Below, one piece after another: positions 26,167 through 26,538 of a stretch of 26,538 nt of DNA. This DNA is from a virus, in the IMG/VR virus record IMGVR_UViG_3300043464_001005, positions 1 to 26,538 of that record, one strand, 5' to 3'. Numbering within the stretch: the first letter of the stretch is position 1; each line of letters opens with the position of its first letter. The position numbers were made by a program, and so were the translations under genes. The notes under the pieces were generated by a model. That model ran no database searches. It was not told the DNA's origin and worked only from the letters and a program-made list of their open reading frames with translations.

Positions 26167-26538
26167 TGGCACATACACCTGGGCCGTGGTGGATCGACGA
26201 GGACGGTGACTACCTGTGCATATGCGAGGGCGAAGTCAACGAGTACGGCGAGCGAGAAGAGGTCGCGACCCTCGCTTGCAATCGCCCTTCACTCCTGCTT
26301 TGCCAGCCAGCCAATGCCCGCCTCATCGCCGCTGCCCCTGAGTTGCTGGATGCGTTGCGGAAAGCTGTTGCCGCATTGGAAATCTTGGATGAGGACAGTG
26401 ATGTCGCGGGGTGGCGCAACCTAGACGCCACCTATGTGGACGCCACTATTGCCGGCCTGCTCTGCCATCTGGAGCAGTGCATCGCCAAGGCGGAGGGAGT
26501 AACCATGGAGGGAACCAATGGCAAGGAGCGATCATTGG
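26166..26538 (+). CDS. Partial conserved phage protein (HTPGPW family), open at the right edge
   Basis: Starts MAHTPGPWWIDEDGDYLCIC, with RPSLLLCQPANARLIAAAPELLDALRKAVAA. This is a widespread small phage protein with the layout HTPGPW.....IANARLIAAAPELLEAL..L. Function unknown. ATG at 26166 has GGGAGG 7 bases upstream; ATG 26163 also possible. No stop in 124 codons to the window edge. Confidence 0.85.
   Translation, partial: MAHTPGPWWIDEDGDYLCICEGEVNEYGEREEVATLACNRPSLLLCQPANARLIAAAPELLDALRKAVAALEILDEDSDVAGWRNLDATYVDATIAGLLCHLEQCIAKAEGVTMEGTNGKERSL
26518..26538 (+). CDS. Possible next gene start, overlapping the window edge
   Basis: GGAGGGAACCA precedes ATG 26518, in another frame than the HTPGPW gene, and reads MARSDHW to the edge. 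Overlaps of this kind are common in the array, but only seven codons are visible. Confidence 0.3.

Overview
This window reads as part of the genome of a tailed double-stranded DNA bacteriophage (Caudoviricetes), or a prophage of one. The late region on the minus strand holds a terminase large subunit with clear Walker A, Walker B and nuclease residues, a portal protein, a major capsid protein and a scaffold-like protein. The early-looking region on the plus strand is a dense run of very small, overlapping genes. Integrase, repressor, transposase, CRISPR array and tRNA genes were not seen. Shine-Dalgarno sites and sigma70-type promoters point to a bacterial host that lends its RNA polymerase. 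Several families (the GPGTELK...CSCN protein, the Ig-like protein ending in VTLVREE, DUF-like small proteins) resemble what I remember from phages and prophage-like regions of planctomycetes and freshwater metagenomes. The host is therefore a guess.

Layout, minus strand, read from right to left (transcription order). A lone gene at 19164-20015 has its own promoter (20065-20093) and terminator (19100-19131). About 410 noncoding bases follow. The structural block then runs leftward: a cysteine-rich 108-residue protein, the GPGTELK-type protein, a coiled-coil protein, a 14-residue leader ORF with two small proteins sharing an N-terminal motif, two virion-protein candidates, the scaffold, the major capsid protein, and two decoration or accessory proteins. 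A terminator (12103-12137) closes this part. Two Gln/Pro-rich proteins come next, then a second promoter (10058-10086), a GT-A glycosyltransferase, a zinc-ribbon small-terminase candidate, the large terminase, a linker gene, the portal, and a run of accessory proteins that includes two lectin-like (LamG-type) adhesin candidates, an Ig-like protein and a truncated gene at the left edge. Most genes overlap by 1-17 bases or are a few bases apart, so translational coupling is likely.

Layout, plus strand. The divergent control region (about 20016-20346) carries a 25-bp near-identical direct repeat, a tandem 15-bp repeat and a hairpin that hides a Shine-Dalgarno sequence. Two larger genes follow, separated by about 300 bases with strong folding potential (a 17-bp closing inverted repeat with nested stems). 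After these come 21 or more small genes of 42-140 codons, nearly all with a GGAGG-type ribosome site. Four gene junctions in this array are copies of one 24-bp element that supplies a ribosome site, a start codon and the upstream gene's stop codon together.

The late genes build and package the head and probably decorate the particle or its adhesins. The early array resembles the host-takeover or counter-defence arrays of lytic phages, but no product there has a function readable from sequence. DNA polymerase, lysis and most tail genes are not in this window.
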